Source of the DNA: Nymphaea colorata
Taxonomy: Eukaryota > Streptophyta > Magnoliopsida > Nymphaeales > Nymphaeaceae
DNA: 64,000 nucleotides
NCBI RefSeq assembly: GCF_008831285.2
Contig: NC_045150.1
Span: 8,134,001 to 8,198,000, forward strand
Reading direction: 5' to 3'
Below are positions 13,946 through 25,124 of this stretch, piece by piece (position 1 is the first letter of the stretch; the number at the start of each line of letters is the position of its first letter). The translations under genes and the position numbers were made by a program. The notes beneath the pieces are model-generated. The model was not told where the DNA came from, did not search any database, and was given only the letters and a program-made list of their open reading frames with translations.

Positions 13946-13990
13946 TCTCTCTCTCTCCTCTCCTTCTCTCTCTCGCGCGCGGTCAGAGGA
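13946..13990 (-). promoter_or_regulatory. GA-rich 5' leader / core promoter region of KGD4
   Basis: Immediately upstream of the KGD4 ATG, the minus strand reads GA-rich runs interrupted by GCGCGCG. Such GA/CT stretches are common in plant leaders and near transcription starts. No TATA box was identified, so the exact start of transcription is unknown. Confidence 0.35.
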
Positions 13991-14632
13991 AAGAGTCTCC
14001 TCGGTAGGAACAGGGTCTGCCGGACGCTCTTCCTTTATTTAGCCTTCTCTATACAGAAAATTATTGAAAAGACGCCCAACAAATAGATGAATAACAAGAC
14101 GCCTATTCTTTTAGAGAACGTTCGCTCCTCCATAATCAAGATCCTGGAATGTTAATTGTATAATCTTGATTCTCGAACTCATGAGTTGGGAAACAAAATC
14201 GAGTTTTTCAAAACCGTATTGGATTTGCAATTCGTAGATTAGTTTTTCTGGGAATGAGATTATCGACATTTGAAAGATTGGAATTCAAGAGTTGTCTTGA
14301 AAATTGTGAGCACACCAGAGTAAATTTTTTAAGCAGTCAGCGACTTTTCTAAAATTGGTATAAAGTCCTTGGACGGAAAAAAAAGATTTTATAAACGGGC
14401 ATAAAACCGTCTGAAATTATTTTTTTACATTTTTCTCTCTCTCTTCTGTCGACCCTCCCAGGGTTTCTGTTCTTTTTCTCGATCAGCGATTTGCTCCGGA
14501 ACCGGTAACACCGAACTTGGTGGAACCTTTAATAGTGTGGCTAAAACCTTGCACAAGAAACCCATTAGTTATAAAGGTTTCATTTTTTCCATTAAGTTTA
14601 TTTTTAATAATAAAATACGACTGCCAAAACAT

Positions 14633-14802
14633 TGGCTGCATAAGAATTGAGTCGAGCTTGAATTCAAGTAGAGCTTGAAGATCAACTCAAGGATACAACA
14701 TTAAGTTCAAACTCTATGTGAAGCATGTTTCATTTCTTTCAACTCGTTTACCTAATTTAATTGTTACTCGAAGTTGAGCTAACTCGACGCGTTGTGCAGC
14801 CA
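14633..14802. mobile_element. Small element with GGCTGCA...TGCAGCC ends (hAT-like)
   Basis: The block starts TTGGCTGCATAAG and ends CGTTGTGCAGCCAA, so the outer 9-10 bases are inverted copies. Its interior is rich in GAGTCGAGCTTG and CAACTCG motifs, as in the longer copy at 47694-48084 and the decayed one near 58924-59320. No convincing target duplication could be fixed, so the exact ends are approximate. Confidence 0.5.
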
Positions 14803-16080
14803 AAAGAATAGAGATGCCTGGCACCGTCAGGTGCTGCCAACCGGCATTCCAATGGTCAAAAAAACCGTGCTAGAACGACAATTCTTTTGCCCTGGATTTG
14901 GACATCAAATAGGCATTCAACTTGTTCCGGAGCAGGTTCCGCAAAACACGCCGCCTTTTCATTAAAAACGGCAAAAAGGTTACAATTTTGAACTTCCAAC
15001 TTCAAATCTCTTTGTATGAAAAGAAAAAACAAAAAAAAAAAAGACACCGCCTAGAGACGGGTGACGATATCAACCTTCGCTCTGAACCGCAGAACGGCCA
15101 CCAGCCCTCTACGCTCTTCAGCTTTCCTGCATTAGCGGTATCATCTCGTCGGATGGCCGGTGTGAGACAGAGAGAGAGAATCGGCACCGAGGATTTACCT
15201 TTCACAAGCGATGACTTCTCCAACGGCAAAAAAAAAACATAAAAGAGAAAGGTGCCGGCCTGCGCCTTTGCCACCTCCTGCCACAGGAAAGACAACTTCC
15301 TCTAGTCAAGAACAACGAAGGGGATGCGGGTGCCTTGTCATGGCTGGCGAAAGAGCTCCACCTTCACTACGCCATGGTCGAACCTACCATTCCTCAGCAA
15401 GGAGCGAGGGCTTGCCGCTGTTAGCCACTGAATCGCCAGGCAGAAATAGAACTATTGAATGGTCATACATCTGGTAGCACACAATCGATGATTTCTAAAT
15501 GTCTAAGTCGGAAAGCCCTGCCTCTTTAGCTGGACAAATACTTTAACAGGAGGAAGCCGTATTCCATCAAAGAAGAAAAAGGGAAAGAGGGAATACAACT
15601 GCCTCTGCCATATGCACCCGCCTCTGGAAAAATGGTGAATCAAAGTGGGGAGGAAGGCGGGCCTGAGGGCTAAGGTACTGCCCACCTCAAGCTGAAGACA
15701 ACCATCAAACGCGGTGAGGGAGAGAGGCTCTAGCCACCTTTAGTTTTTGAAGTTCCGAAGACTTTTCTGACACAAACTGTCTTGGATATCCGGGAAAAAT
15801 TATACCAACTAGTTGCGTATCACATTATTGAGATTTTGGTGTGAAAACCAAAATCTCATAAGAAAATTAAATTTGTTATCCGAATGCAAATTTCTGCAAA
15901 CTAACAATACTTTTCAAAATTTAAGAATACACAGAAAATGTATAATAAGTACACGTGGAAGAATGCATGAAAATGTTACTAACAACAGAATATTATGATA
16001 AGATAGTGATGCTTCAAAATAACTGATATGTTCGAAAGCTTTTGCAGGACTGCATTTTTAAAGTCTCAGAATAAACAAAG

Positions 16081-16243
16081 TTTTTCAAAAAAAAAAAAAA
16101 TGGACCAAGCTCATGAGCTTGGCCTCTCAATAGGGAAAAGTTGTGTTTTGCAGACGTCAGTTTTTCAAAAAGAAAAAAAAGAACGGACCAAGCTCATGAG
16201 CTTGGCCTCTCAATAGAGAAAAGTTGTATTTTGCAGACGTCAG
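16081..16243. repeat. Tandem duplication (about 80 bp units) carrying an 18-bp palindrome
   Basis: Units 16081-16160 and 16161-16243 share nearly all bases apart from the A-run length. Each contains the perfect 18-bp palindrome CCAAGCTCATGAGCTTGG, at 16105-16122 and 16188-16205, and ends CAGACGTCAG. Confidence 0.85.
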
Positions 16244-17676
16244 TGTTTAAAAGCCTCACAGGAAAACTATGAGATTTTCAAAACCGATAATAACATTTGT
16301 GCCTATGTTTCAAACCAGCCAAACAAGCCTAGCCTCCTCAACCCTTTCCCTGTGCTGTCCATTCTGGAATGCTTCAGATTGGTTAAAATCTAATTGCTGC
16401 ACTCAACACCAGCAGGTGCAACCTCCTAGAATCAAAACCATTGAATTCCTTCCTGCACAAAGCCTCAAATTATGAGCTATTCAGATGAAGATTACATTGA
16501 TTTCCAGTTAAAAAATGTACGTAAAGAGATGACGCGGGGCAGTACATGACTTAACTTGGACTGGCCTGACCAGAGTTAACCTGATTGGTTTCAGCTAATT
16601 GAGGATAGCTCAAACCAAACCATGTCTGTTGTCTAATTGCTGAAGAACTGAGGCATATTACTTAACAGGCAATCAGTGCATATAGTGAGTTTAACACATG
16701 GACAGTGAGACTTGAAAATGGACAGGTAGTGTAAACTAAAGCGGACATTTGGTCACACTGCTTACATGAAGCTGACATGTATAGCAGAAGCTCTGGACTA
16801 ACTTAATGTGGAAATCTGCTTACGGCTTACCTGAAGAGGAGAACTGCGGATAAGAAAGTTCTAATTCATCTGCCTCTGCCAAGGTCTTGAACTCTTGAAG
16901 CAATGAGTGATCTTTAAGAAACGGTCAGAGTTTTACATTTGAATCATCAAGACCACTTCTCTCATGAAGTCTTTAGCCTCAAGCATGCAACTCCACCCAC
17001 AAGTTTAGACAACACAAGGCATTCATTCTGTAAAATCTATAAGAAAATATATGTCTCTTGGAACGTTGGGATCACCAGGGTGACAAATTTGGGCGATAGT
17101 GAACATGCTCTCGAAAGTTCCTGATGAAATGGAAAGTCATCATTTTCAGAAAGCAAATCAGATTGATATCTACATGCATCCGCGTGTATCCGCATAGAGA
17201 CAGACAGACAGACATACAGAAAAGAGAGACAGAGCATGCACTTTCAGAGATCAATCTCATGGTATATTTGTGCAATTTTTTGCTATTTCCACTCAAATAG
17301 CCCTAACTGTAATTTGAGTTGTAACATGAAAGCATATGAGGTTTGCACATCTATAAAGGAAAATTGTTACAGAGCGCTTTTAAAGTACATTACCACAGTA
17401 AGTGAAGGCTGTTGAATTAACATACCTTTGGTAGCTCAGTAGTTTGTCAATGGAAGAAATCACAAAAAGAAATGCATAACAGTTGAGTACTAAAGTCTAC
17501 AACATACATAGCAACGAGGAAAAAAAAATGAAGTGCAATATCTTATCCGAGAAAAAACATCGTTCATAACTAGAAGAACCATTCAAAGTCAGAACTTATA
17601 ACATAAAAGAAAAGAGATGCTGACCTGTAAGCAAGTGCAACTGCAAGTGAAGGCCGAAGTAAATACGTATTACACA

Positions 17677-19819
17677 CTATTCTGTATTCTCCTCAACTAT
17701 GCTAAACAAAAAAGATGATGCAGCACCAAAATATCCATGGTTGCGTGTTTCCATTTCAAGCATTTGTAACAACCTATAAATCTCTTTCATTTGTGGATGA
17801 GATGTATCTTTTACCATGAACACATGAACTTCGTTTCCAACCTCAATCCAACTACACCCTGGCTGCTTTATTACCCCCCTGTCTTTCATCAGCCTCCTTA
17901 TTTTAATAGCTTCACGCCACTTTCCTGTTTCTGCATATATGTTCGAAAGAAGTACATATGGGCCAGAGTTTTGAGGATCCAGTTCAAAGAGCTTTTCTGC
18001 CACTCGCTTGCCTAACTCAACATTACCATGAACTTTGCAGGCAGAAAGGAGGGAACCCCACAATATTGCATCGGGAGGAATTGGCATAGTCTTGACAAGC
18101 TGCTCAGCTTCATCCAGACGACCTGCCCGACCAAGTATATCAACCATGCAAGTATAATGATCCCTTGATGGTATCAATCCATGTTGACTAGTCATAGAAT
18201 CAAAATACTTCCAGCCTTCATCCACTAACCCTGTATGGCTGCATGCACACAAAACTCCAATCATTGTTATGCCATCAGGTTTCTCTCCAGATAGTACCAT
18301 ATCATTAAACAGGGTAAGGGCTTGATCACTATGTCCATTTTGTGCATATCCTACAATCATTACATTCCATGAAACTCGATCACGCTCCTTCATTTTTACA
18401 AATGCTTGATAAGCATCTTCAACTGATCCACATTTGGCATACATGTCAATCAGCGAGTTCCCAACAAAGATATCACATTCTGGTCCAGATTTAAACTGGA
18501 AACCATGCTTTATTACATGACCATGGAGTTGTTTCCCATGCTGCAAATCAGCGAGATTGGCACAGGCATTAAGAACATTACCGAAAGTATAGTGAGTAGG
18601 TCTAAATGATTCCCTTTTCAATTGTTGGAACAAATTCAAAGCTTCTTCATTTTGGTCATTTTGTGTATAACCAGCAATAAGGGCATTCCATGACACCACG
18701 TTTCTTTCAGCCATTCTAGAAAATGTTCTACGAGCATCTTCAATATTTGCAGCTTTTGCATATCCACAAACCAAAGAGGTAGCCGATACAACATCTCTCA
18801 GTGGCATCCTGTCAAAAACCTGTCTAGCATCTCCGATCCTATTGCACTTGGCGTACATATCCACCAATGCATTCCCAAGCACCATATCATCTTCAAAATT
18901 AGACTTGATAACCAACGCATGCAACTGTGCACCCTCCCTGACTGCTGATAAGCAAGAACATGCATTAACCACACTTGACAGTGTGACCTCATCAGGACAT
19001 ACATCCTGGTCACTCATTAGAGAGAACAACTGCAAGGCTCTATCAGCAGGACCATTTTGAGCGTAACACGTAATTAAAGTATTCCATGAGACTATATTTC
19101 GCTCAGGCATCTCCTCAAATATAGATTGTGCACTCTCCACCTCACCACACTTTGCATACATGTCGATCAAAGCACTACCAACATAGTAATTACAATAGAC
19201 AGGTGAATGTACAACACTACCATGAATCTGGAGGCCTATATCAAGGGCCCCCACGCCTGCACATGAGCTTAGCGCACTACTAACAGAGAACAAATTCACG
19301 CCAAAGCCTTCACTATGCATTTTTGCAAAGAACTGCAATGCTTTAACCCAATGGCTCTGAAGGCTAAATCCCGAAATGATTGCATTCCACGATACTTCAT
19401 CAGGAGAAGGCATATCATGGAACAATTGGAGAGCATGTTCAATATCCCCCATTTTGGCGTATCCAGTGATCATAGCATTCCAAGAGAAAGTATTCCTTTC
19501 GGGCATTTTATCGAATACTTGACGTGCGTCATCCAAACACCCGCACTTAGAATACATGTCGATTAGGCGATTGAGGATGAAGACTTCATCATAAAACTGA
19601 GACTTGATGATTCGAGCATGAACCCTCCAGCCATTTCTAACGGACTTCTTGTCGATGCAAGAGTTCAACAATTTAGCAAAGACGGATGAATTAGGGATCT
19701 GCAAAGCAAAAAGAGAGATCCTCAACTTTTATTCCAAAAAGAAGGAAGAAGAAAATTATTCCCCACACTTCAACATATCTGTATGGCAAAATAAAAGGAA
19801 ATAAACCTACCATTATCAT
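17677..19819 (-). CDS. SLO2: PPR protein, E/E+ class, SLO2 (At2g13600)-like mitochondrial RNA editing factor
   Basis: A long open frame covers 17677-19725, but its first codon is TTG, not ATG. A good acceptor (TTTGCAG|ATCCC) begins a coding exon at 19698. A short upstream exon ends at 19811 with donor G|GTAGGT and supplies ATG at 19819, in frame, just after a stop. The model 19811-19819 plus 17677-19698 gives 676 aa starting MIMIPNSSVFAKLL. The protein is a run of P-, L- and S-type PPR units (for example GNSLIDMYAKCG, VSWNALIAGYTQN) followed by an E/E+ tail (GSLLSACKVHG, GPYVLLSNIYAETGKW, KQPGCSWIEVGNEVHVFM) with no DYW domain. Order and wording match remembered Arabidopsis SLO2 (697 aa), which guides C-to-U editing of mitochondrial transcripts. 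The initiation exon is inferred; the PPR identity is certain and orthology likely. Confidence 0.9.
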
Positions 19820-19954
19820 CTCCGTTCAACCAAAGCAGTTACGGAAGGGGCTTCATTGGTTGTGAAGGACTCTCAGTCCATGACAGAATCTTTACGTTCA
19901 ATCACCTCGAGAAGGTGCAGCATCATCTTAAGGTTGGGAAGGAGCAGAACGTCT
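19811..19954 (-). pseudogene. Decayed copy of KGD4 exon 2, apparently reused as the first exon of SLO2
   Basis: On the minus strand this stretch resembles KGD4 exon 2 (8659-8840). The 14-mer AGTCCATGACAGAA (plus strand) is identical at 19875-19888 and 8758-8771 and is followed in both by a CTTT-CGTTCAA block. Weaker similarity runs upstream (TTCTGCTCC against TTCCGCTCC) and downstream to the exon end, where GAGATG-ATAATG|GTAGG parallels GAGATGGAAATTATTTTG|GTACG. The frame is broken by a stop and length changes, so it cannot encode KGD4. Its last nine bases provide the proposed SLO2 start codon and splice donor. The alignment was made by eye. Confidence 0.55.
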
Positions 19955-22900
19955 CTGTTTAAGCGCGTACTTCAACGAAATTTTTGTAACATACAAATTT
20001 CATGCACTTCCACTGACAAGGAAAGCCCTTTTCATTTTTTATATAAAAAGAAACTTAAAACATTTATTAGAAAAAACTACAAAAAGCCGCTTCAGTTTGG
20101 AAACGCTCAAGGTCCCTCTCGAGTCTCGACCTTTTGAGCTTCCAGAAATCAACGTCCAACTTTTCAAGCAAATAACTAATTCTCAGAACACCACCCTAAT
20201 AAATGAAAAATGTTATTTCTTGAAAATGACAAGTTAACCTCCCTCTCTCTCCTCCATTGCCGGTAGGTGTCCACACCACGAACCCTCGACCACCATCCCA
20301 AAATTCCAAATTCCACCATCTGAAATTTCAGAGACAACACAAACTGCTCCCTCTCCCTCACAGCAGATGTCACCAGGTTCTCAAATTCCAAAGAAGTTTT
20401 CTACCTCATGAATATGTTCAGTCTGAATAATTAGAGGAAAAACTGGTGCTCACGATTGCACTTGATTTAACTCGAAGAAACCGGCGAGAAACGATTATGT
20501 GGAAGAAGGCCGTTCTTGCCAGTGAATGCATAATATATTTCGAAGAAATGCTTTCATTCTTTGAACGCAAGGCTGCAGTTCAGCGGAAGAGGAAATTTGA
20601 GTATGAGACTCTCCGGCCTAGAGATTCAAGATGGGCAGGCCTCTGAAGGTGATCTTCTACTTTCGTATTCTTGGCCGTTTAATCAAATAGGGCAAATTCA
20701 AATTTAAGATTTTCACTTTGCGGGGGAAAACTTCATATTTAGGCGGCATCGCTCCTCTGCCTTTGCATGCGACTTGGGCTCCCTCTTCTCTCGACTGTCT
20801 TTTCCGGTAATCGGACATTGTATGGCCCAATCAAGCTTTTTTCTTCTCAATCCAAGAAACCTTGCATTGTATTGCTGTTCAAAAATTTTCCATAAAAAAC
20901 GTTTGATTTCCGATGCCCACATTAGCGCTCATAAAAATCAAATTAATCAGAGACCCGTTTTTCGCTCGACCAGTTATGCTACGTCGATTGAGACGCTCTC
21001 AAATCGAGTACGCTATTGCTTCCTCTCGATTTGTGAGATAAATAATTGCACATGTCATTAGGATATGTTTTCTCAACAGATTTCTTGGTCGTGAAAAAAA
21101 TAGTATCAATATTACTTGTCTTCCTTGAAAAGAAACTGCTTAATCTTTTCTCAGTTTCACCTATCACTCTTACTTTTCTTCTTGTCATAAGTCTCAAGTA
21201 GAGAAACATTGGGACACGGATGTGGAAGGAGATGGATTTGGCCCGCTCTAACAAGATATGTGAGAATTAGATTCAAACCTGCATTTGATATCACGGTGAA
21301 GCCATGATAACATCACGACTGCGTTATGGTCTTCTTTGCACATTATCCGAGTATTTTGATATTTCTAGTGCTGACTCTGACTGATGGTCTTCAGTTTTGA
21401 AGGGTCTGATACGCCAGTGAAAAAAACCAAAGGCTGAGTCATCTGCAGAACAAATTAATTAATGGATTTAATGAGAAGAACACATAGCTCGGGGCATAGT
21501 GAGAAGTCTGATGAGTGGAAGGGAATTCTAGTGATATCAACTCTTACAATACACCCTTCAACCTTGCCCCTTAAAGTTTGATCGTTTTCTACTTAGTGCC
21601 CCTCAATTTAAAATTGTTGGTTCCACCACTGGCTCTAGTTTTGGTTTTGTGCATATTATAACACACATAGTAATAAAACTAAAGATGCATGGACAATGGA
21701 CTACTCAGACCAACCAGCTATACTATTCTCCTATCTTGAGAAGCCATTTTAGCAATTCCTCGGCAAATGATAGCCAAAAAAATTTGCATCCTGTAAAGAA
21801 AAATGGAGTCTGTGCCTGAATTCCACTTAGCCTTGACTTTAAACTTTTTATAATCCCGTAGCTTTCAGAAATTTCGAGCAGAAGAAAATCACACAAAGAA
21901 TACCTTGAAGGGTAGTTGATTTTGAAAATGAAAATTAATTCTGTTCATTGATGAATGAAGTTTATCTTCAGTTTGTTTGATTTAGGAGACAAAGGAATGG
22001 GAGATTTTCATGTTCAAACCCACCACATGTCGTAATAGCCACAATAGGAGAGACTTAATTCTTCATAAAAATGGCCAACTAAATTGTCACATTGCCATCT
22101 GTTACTAAATTATGTCATTATTATTTTAGTTAATAATTTTTTTTAGTGAGCAGAAGGTTAACAATGCGCCACCAAAAAAAGAGGCCCGAAGGCTGCATGG
22201 ACACCAGGCAGTGGCGGAGGCAGAGCAGTCCAACCTCTGGATCTGGGTAGGGCCAAACTAAATTTAAATCTGAAAATGCATAGAGTGATTAAAAAATAAT
22301 TTGTTTTTCAATGTAAATTTTTTTTTTTTCATTTTGCCAGGGTGGGGCCATGGCCTAGGCGCCCCCCCCCCCTCCCTCCGCCCCTGACACCAGGGACGGT
22401 AGCAGTGCATCTTTCAACTTAAAAGTTTACTTCTAACGCCTTAAGTTGACAGTTTTTACGAAAAATATGACCCTTATTTCAAAAATAAAAGATAAAGACT
22501 TTTTTAAAAACATAGGAAAAAAGGTATGCATGAAAATAAAAATTTCCCAAAAAAAATATGCTTTCTTTTCCTGCGGTTTATATCGAATTGCTTGTGTAAA
22601 TGAAGGAAAAGCTCTTATCTCCATGTAATGTCAGCTGACCCTTTACCGAACAACATCCTTTAAATCAAACATGGGTGATGTTTTCACTGCAATATCCTAA
22701 TTTACTTGGTAATCGAATAGGAACTGTCTTCTAAAAATAAGAATACTATTTTTACCTTCATAGAGAGAAAACTCCTACGGGTGAAACTTTCGATCAAACA
22801 TCTTAAAGAGAACGCATGACGATGGCTACATACATAACGATGATGAATGGCTGCCTAAGAAACCCAGGACTGGACAGTATGGGGAAATTTTCACTTTTCA

Positions 22901-24620
22901 ACACTTAATACAAACGCAGCAGAAATTTAGAGATATTATATGCCAGATGCATTATGTTATACGAAGAAAATAAAGGGCCATGTTGTATATTTCGCTTGTG
23001 ATTTTTTAATTTTCTCTGCTTTTATGGATTCATGATAACAATTATAGAAGCGACATTGCAACATAAGGATAAAATTGACCTGTGATTTTCATATCTCAAT
23101 CGAAAATTCTATCACCCTCTAAAACGTAGCTATAAGATTATTGAGCCACAGAGACTCTTCGCAGCTAGAACAAACATATATGCGTAATCACTAGAGTGAA
23201 TTAGAAAAAGGACAACTTAAAAAGTACAGAAAGAAAAAAGTCACAAGTAAATCTTGTTTTAGTTAGCTAAGAAACGATTAGTGGATTGAGTTTAATATTT
23301 GACAAATTATTTTGCTTGTTTAAAAATTTTTAAGAGGCATTTGAATGACACTTCAAAAAGCTGTTTTGGAGGCAAAACTTTCAAATCAAAATTTTTGGAG
23401 TGTTTGAGTGACATCAAAACTAAGATAAAAAAAAACTTCATTATGACAAAAAAAACTGTTAAAGGAGTAAAAAATCTAACTCCCCTTTAGAAAAATTTGT
23501 TGGGTTTTCATTGTGCCACTCAAAACACCTGAACCAGATTTCCAAAACTCATTAAAAAAAATTATTTAATAAAATATGTATTAAATGTGGGTGTCAGCCG
23601 AACACCCCTCTCCTTATTTGTTGGGGAGGGATTCCTATCAAAGCTGCTCACATCCAATGTATCACTTATCGATTGATGGTGATTGGAAGACTCATATTAC
23701 AACAAAAGGAAAAAAAAAAAGGTTAGAAACAAATGTTTAATTATTGAGTTTCCATTTTTTTTAAAAAAAAAATCTAATGATTAAATGATTTGCGGGGCTT
23801 CCCCGCTCGTCGAAACCAAACTCTGTCCTCATGTTTTTACTTTGAAAAGGAGATAACAGGCCGACATATATGTTTTTATTTATCGAGAAACTTTTGGTAA
23901 CATATATTTAAAATTGTTGAATAATTCTAACTATCCAAAGTCACTCAACAACCATATAGTAGAGAGACCATCTATTTAAAGCCGATAAATGATTAAAAAA
24001 AAATAAAAAGAAAAAGTGTGACACCTTTGTAAATTATATTAGATGACGGAAATCTCTACACATTTTTCTTCTTATTTTTCTCTTAATTGTTTACGATCAT
24101 GGATCGGATGGCCCTTCTTAACTTTGTATTTATAAGGATCATTGGGCATCAATGAACGAATGTGAGAAAGAGAGACATCCAATCTTAATGTGGCTTAATT
24201 TCTAGTATTTACATAATATTAGAACCCTATGCTCTCATATCTTTCAACTTTGTAATTTACGTGCGCCGAGTTAGTAATTTATTAAAAAAATGTCCTTCAT
24301 AATTTTTTTTACTTTTTTCATTTTTAATTTTGTCTTTACAAAAAAAAATTAATGGAAAATAACAGTATTTTATAACCATACATGGTGCATATAACGTGGT
24401 TCCTAGCTAGCGTGCACCACGGGAACGAGAGGTGCACCTTTCTACGTCAAAAGAGGTCCCGCAGTCCATTCAATGGTCGAACTTTGACTGCCTTTCCTAT
24501 TGGCGCTTTGGAGCCTTGATGTTAACCTGTTTGATCTCACACGCTTTGTCCATGAACAATAGAGAAAAAGCGTGTCTATCTTCGACCAGTAACTCTTTGT
24601 TTCTTCTCCCTCGATTCTCC
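19955..24620. other. Gene-free spacer upstream of SLO2 and of the MGNC gene
   Basis: About 4.7 kb of AT-rich DNA without a recognisable gene. It holds one intact hAT-like element (22209-22386) and several poly-A/poly-T runs. Short open frames near 20200-21250 show no domain or partner exons. Confidence 0.5.
22209..22386. mobile_element. Non-autonomous hAT-like element with perfect 8-bp target duplication
   Basis: The 178-bp insert begins CAGTGGCGGAGGC and ends CCTCCGCCCCTG, which are inverted copies of each other with one mismatch. Exact 8-bp direct repeats ACACCAGG flank it (22201-22208 and 22387-22394). The interior is AT-rich with no coding capacity. The CAGNGGCGGA end and 8-bp duplication identify the hAT superfamily. 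It shares GGGCCAAACT and GGCCTAGGCG blocks with the copy at 45952-46143. Confidence 0.85.
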
Positions 24621-24621
24621 C

Positions 24622-24627
24622 TATAAG
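24622..24627 (+). promoter_or_regulatory. Probable TATA box of the MGNC gene
   Basis: TATAAG lies 78 bases before the ATG at 24705, followed by a CT-repeat leader (about 24674-24696), a common arrangement for a plant promoter. Confidence 0.5.
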
Positions 24628-24704
24628 ACCTCTGCTTTGGCACTCTCCCCAACTCACAATTCACACCAACGCCTCTCTCTCTCTCTCTCTCTCACAGTGC
24701 AGTC

Positions 24705-25124
24705 ATGGGGAATTGCTTGGTTTTCAAGCTTGATGGTGTGGAGAAGGAGACCAAAAAAGAGGCGTTGGGGGAAGATTTGAAGCAGAAGACCCAACTCAGT
24801 GACAGGAAGCTACAAACTGGAGAGCATGTAATGGCGCTTGGTTTGTCATATAGAATCGTCGAGCACAAAGAAGACAGTGTGAAGAGTACTAGTGGTGTGG
24901 TGTCACCAGAGGAGGGGGGAGAGAAGAGGGTGAGGGTGAGGGTGGTGCTAAGCAAGAAGGAGCTTGTTCAGTTGCTGTCAAGATGCCAACGGAACCTGGG
25001 CTCGCTGGTGGATGTCATAGGCGAGCTCAAGATGGTCTCTGCTACCGTGTCTAGTGGGCCAAGTCCTCGGCTTCTTGGTGACAGATGGACGCCTGCCCTG
25101 GAAGCCATCCCTGAGGATGTCTAG
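24705..25124 (+). CDS. MGNC small protein, probably related to DUF4228 (PADRE) proteins
   Basis: A single uninterrupted 139-aa frame starting MGNCLVFKLDGVEK. Gly2 with Cys4 is the usual signal for N-myristoylation plus palmitoylation, so plasma-membrane attachment is likely. A charged, probably flexible middle is followed by RVRVVLSKKELVQLLSRC and a terminal RWTPALEAIPEDV. That order (basic strand, KKEL..LL helix, W-x-P-x-LE-x-IPE tail) resembles the C-terminal part of plant DUF4228/PADRE proteins, which respond to stress, but the usual N-terminal PADRE strand motifs are not evident. A TATA box and a CT-rich leader precede it and no intron is needed. The molecular role is unknown. That it is a real gene is well supported; the family link is moderate. 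Confidence 0.75.
   Translation: MGNCLVFKLDGVEKETKKEALGEDLKQKTQLSDRKLQTGEHVMALGLSYRIVEHKEDSVKSTSGVVSPEEGGEKRVRVRVVLSKKELVQLLSRCQRNLGSLVDVIGELKMVSATVSSGPSPRLLGDRWTPALEAIPEDV

Larger units (their letters stand above)
13991..17676. other. Spacer between KGD4 promoter and SLO2 3' end
   Basis: The stretch is mostly AT-rich, but about 14820-15730 is clearly richer in GC with many short open frames in several frames. None matches a domain I know, and the frames overlap on both strands, so I call no gene there. It may be an old transposon or a non-coding transcript. The small element at 14633-14802 and the duplicated palindrome at 16081-16243 are listed separately. Confidence 0.4.

Noticed and set aside
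15000..15700. GC-richer block with several short frames, considered as a gene
   Set aside because: Frames overlap on both strands, none shows a domain, and no consistent exon chain could be built.
17430..17500. TGGTAGCTCAGTAG-like string suggesting a tRNA D-arm
   Set aside because: No matching acceptor stem, anticodon arm or T-loop could be completed around it.
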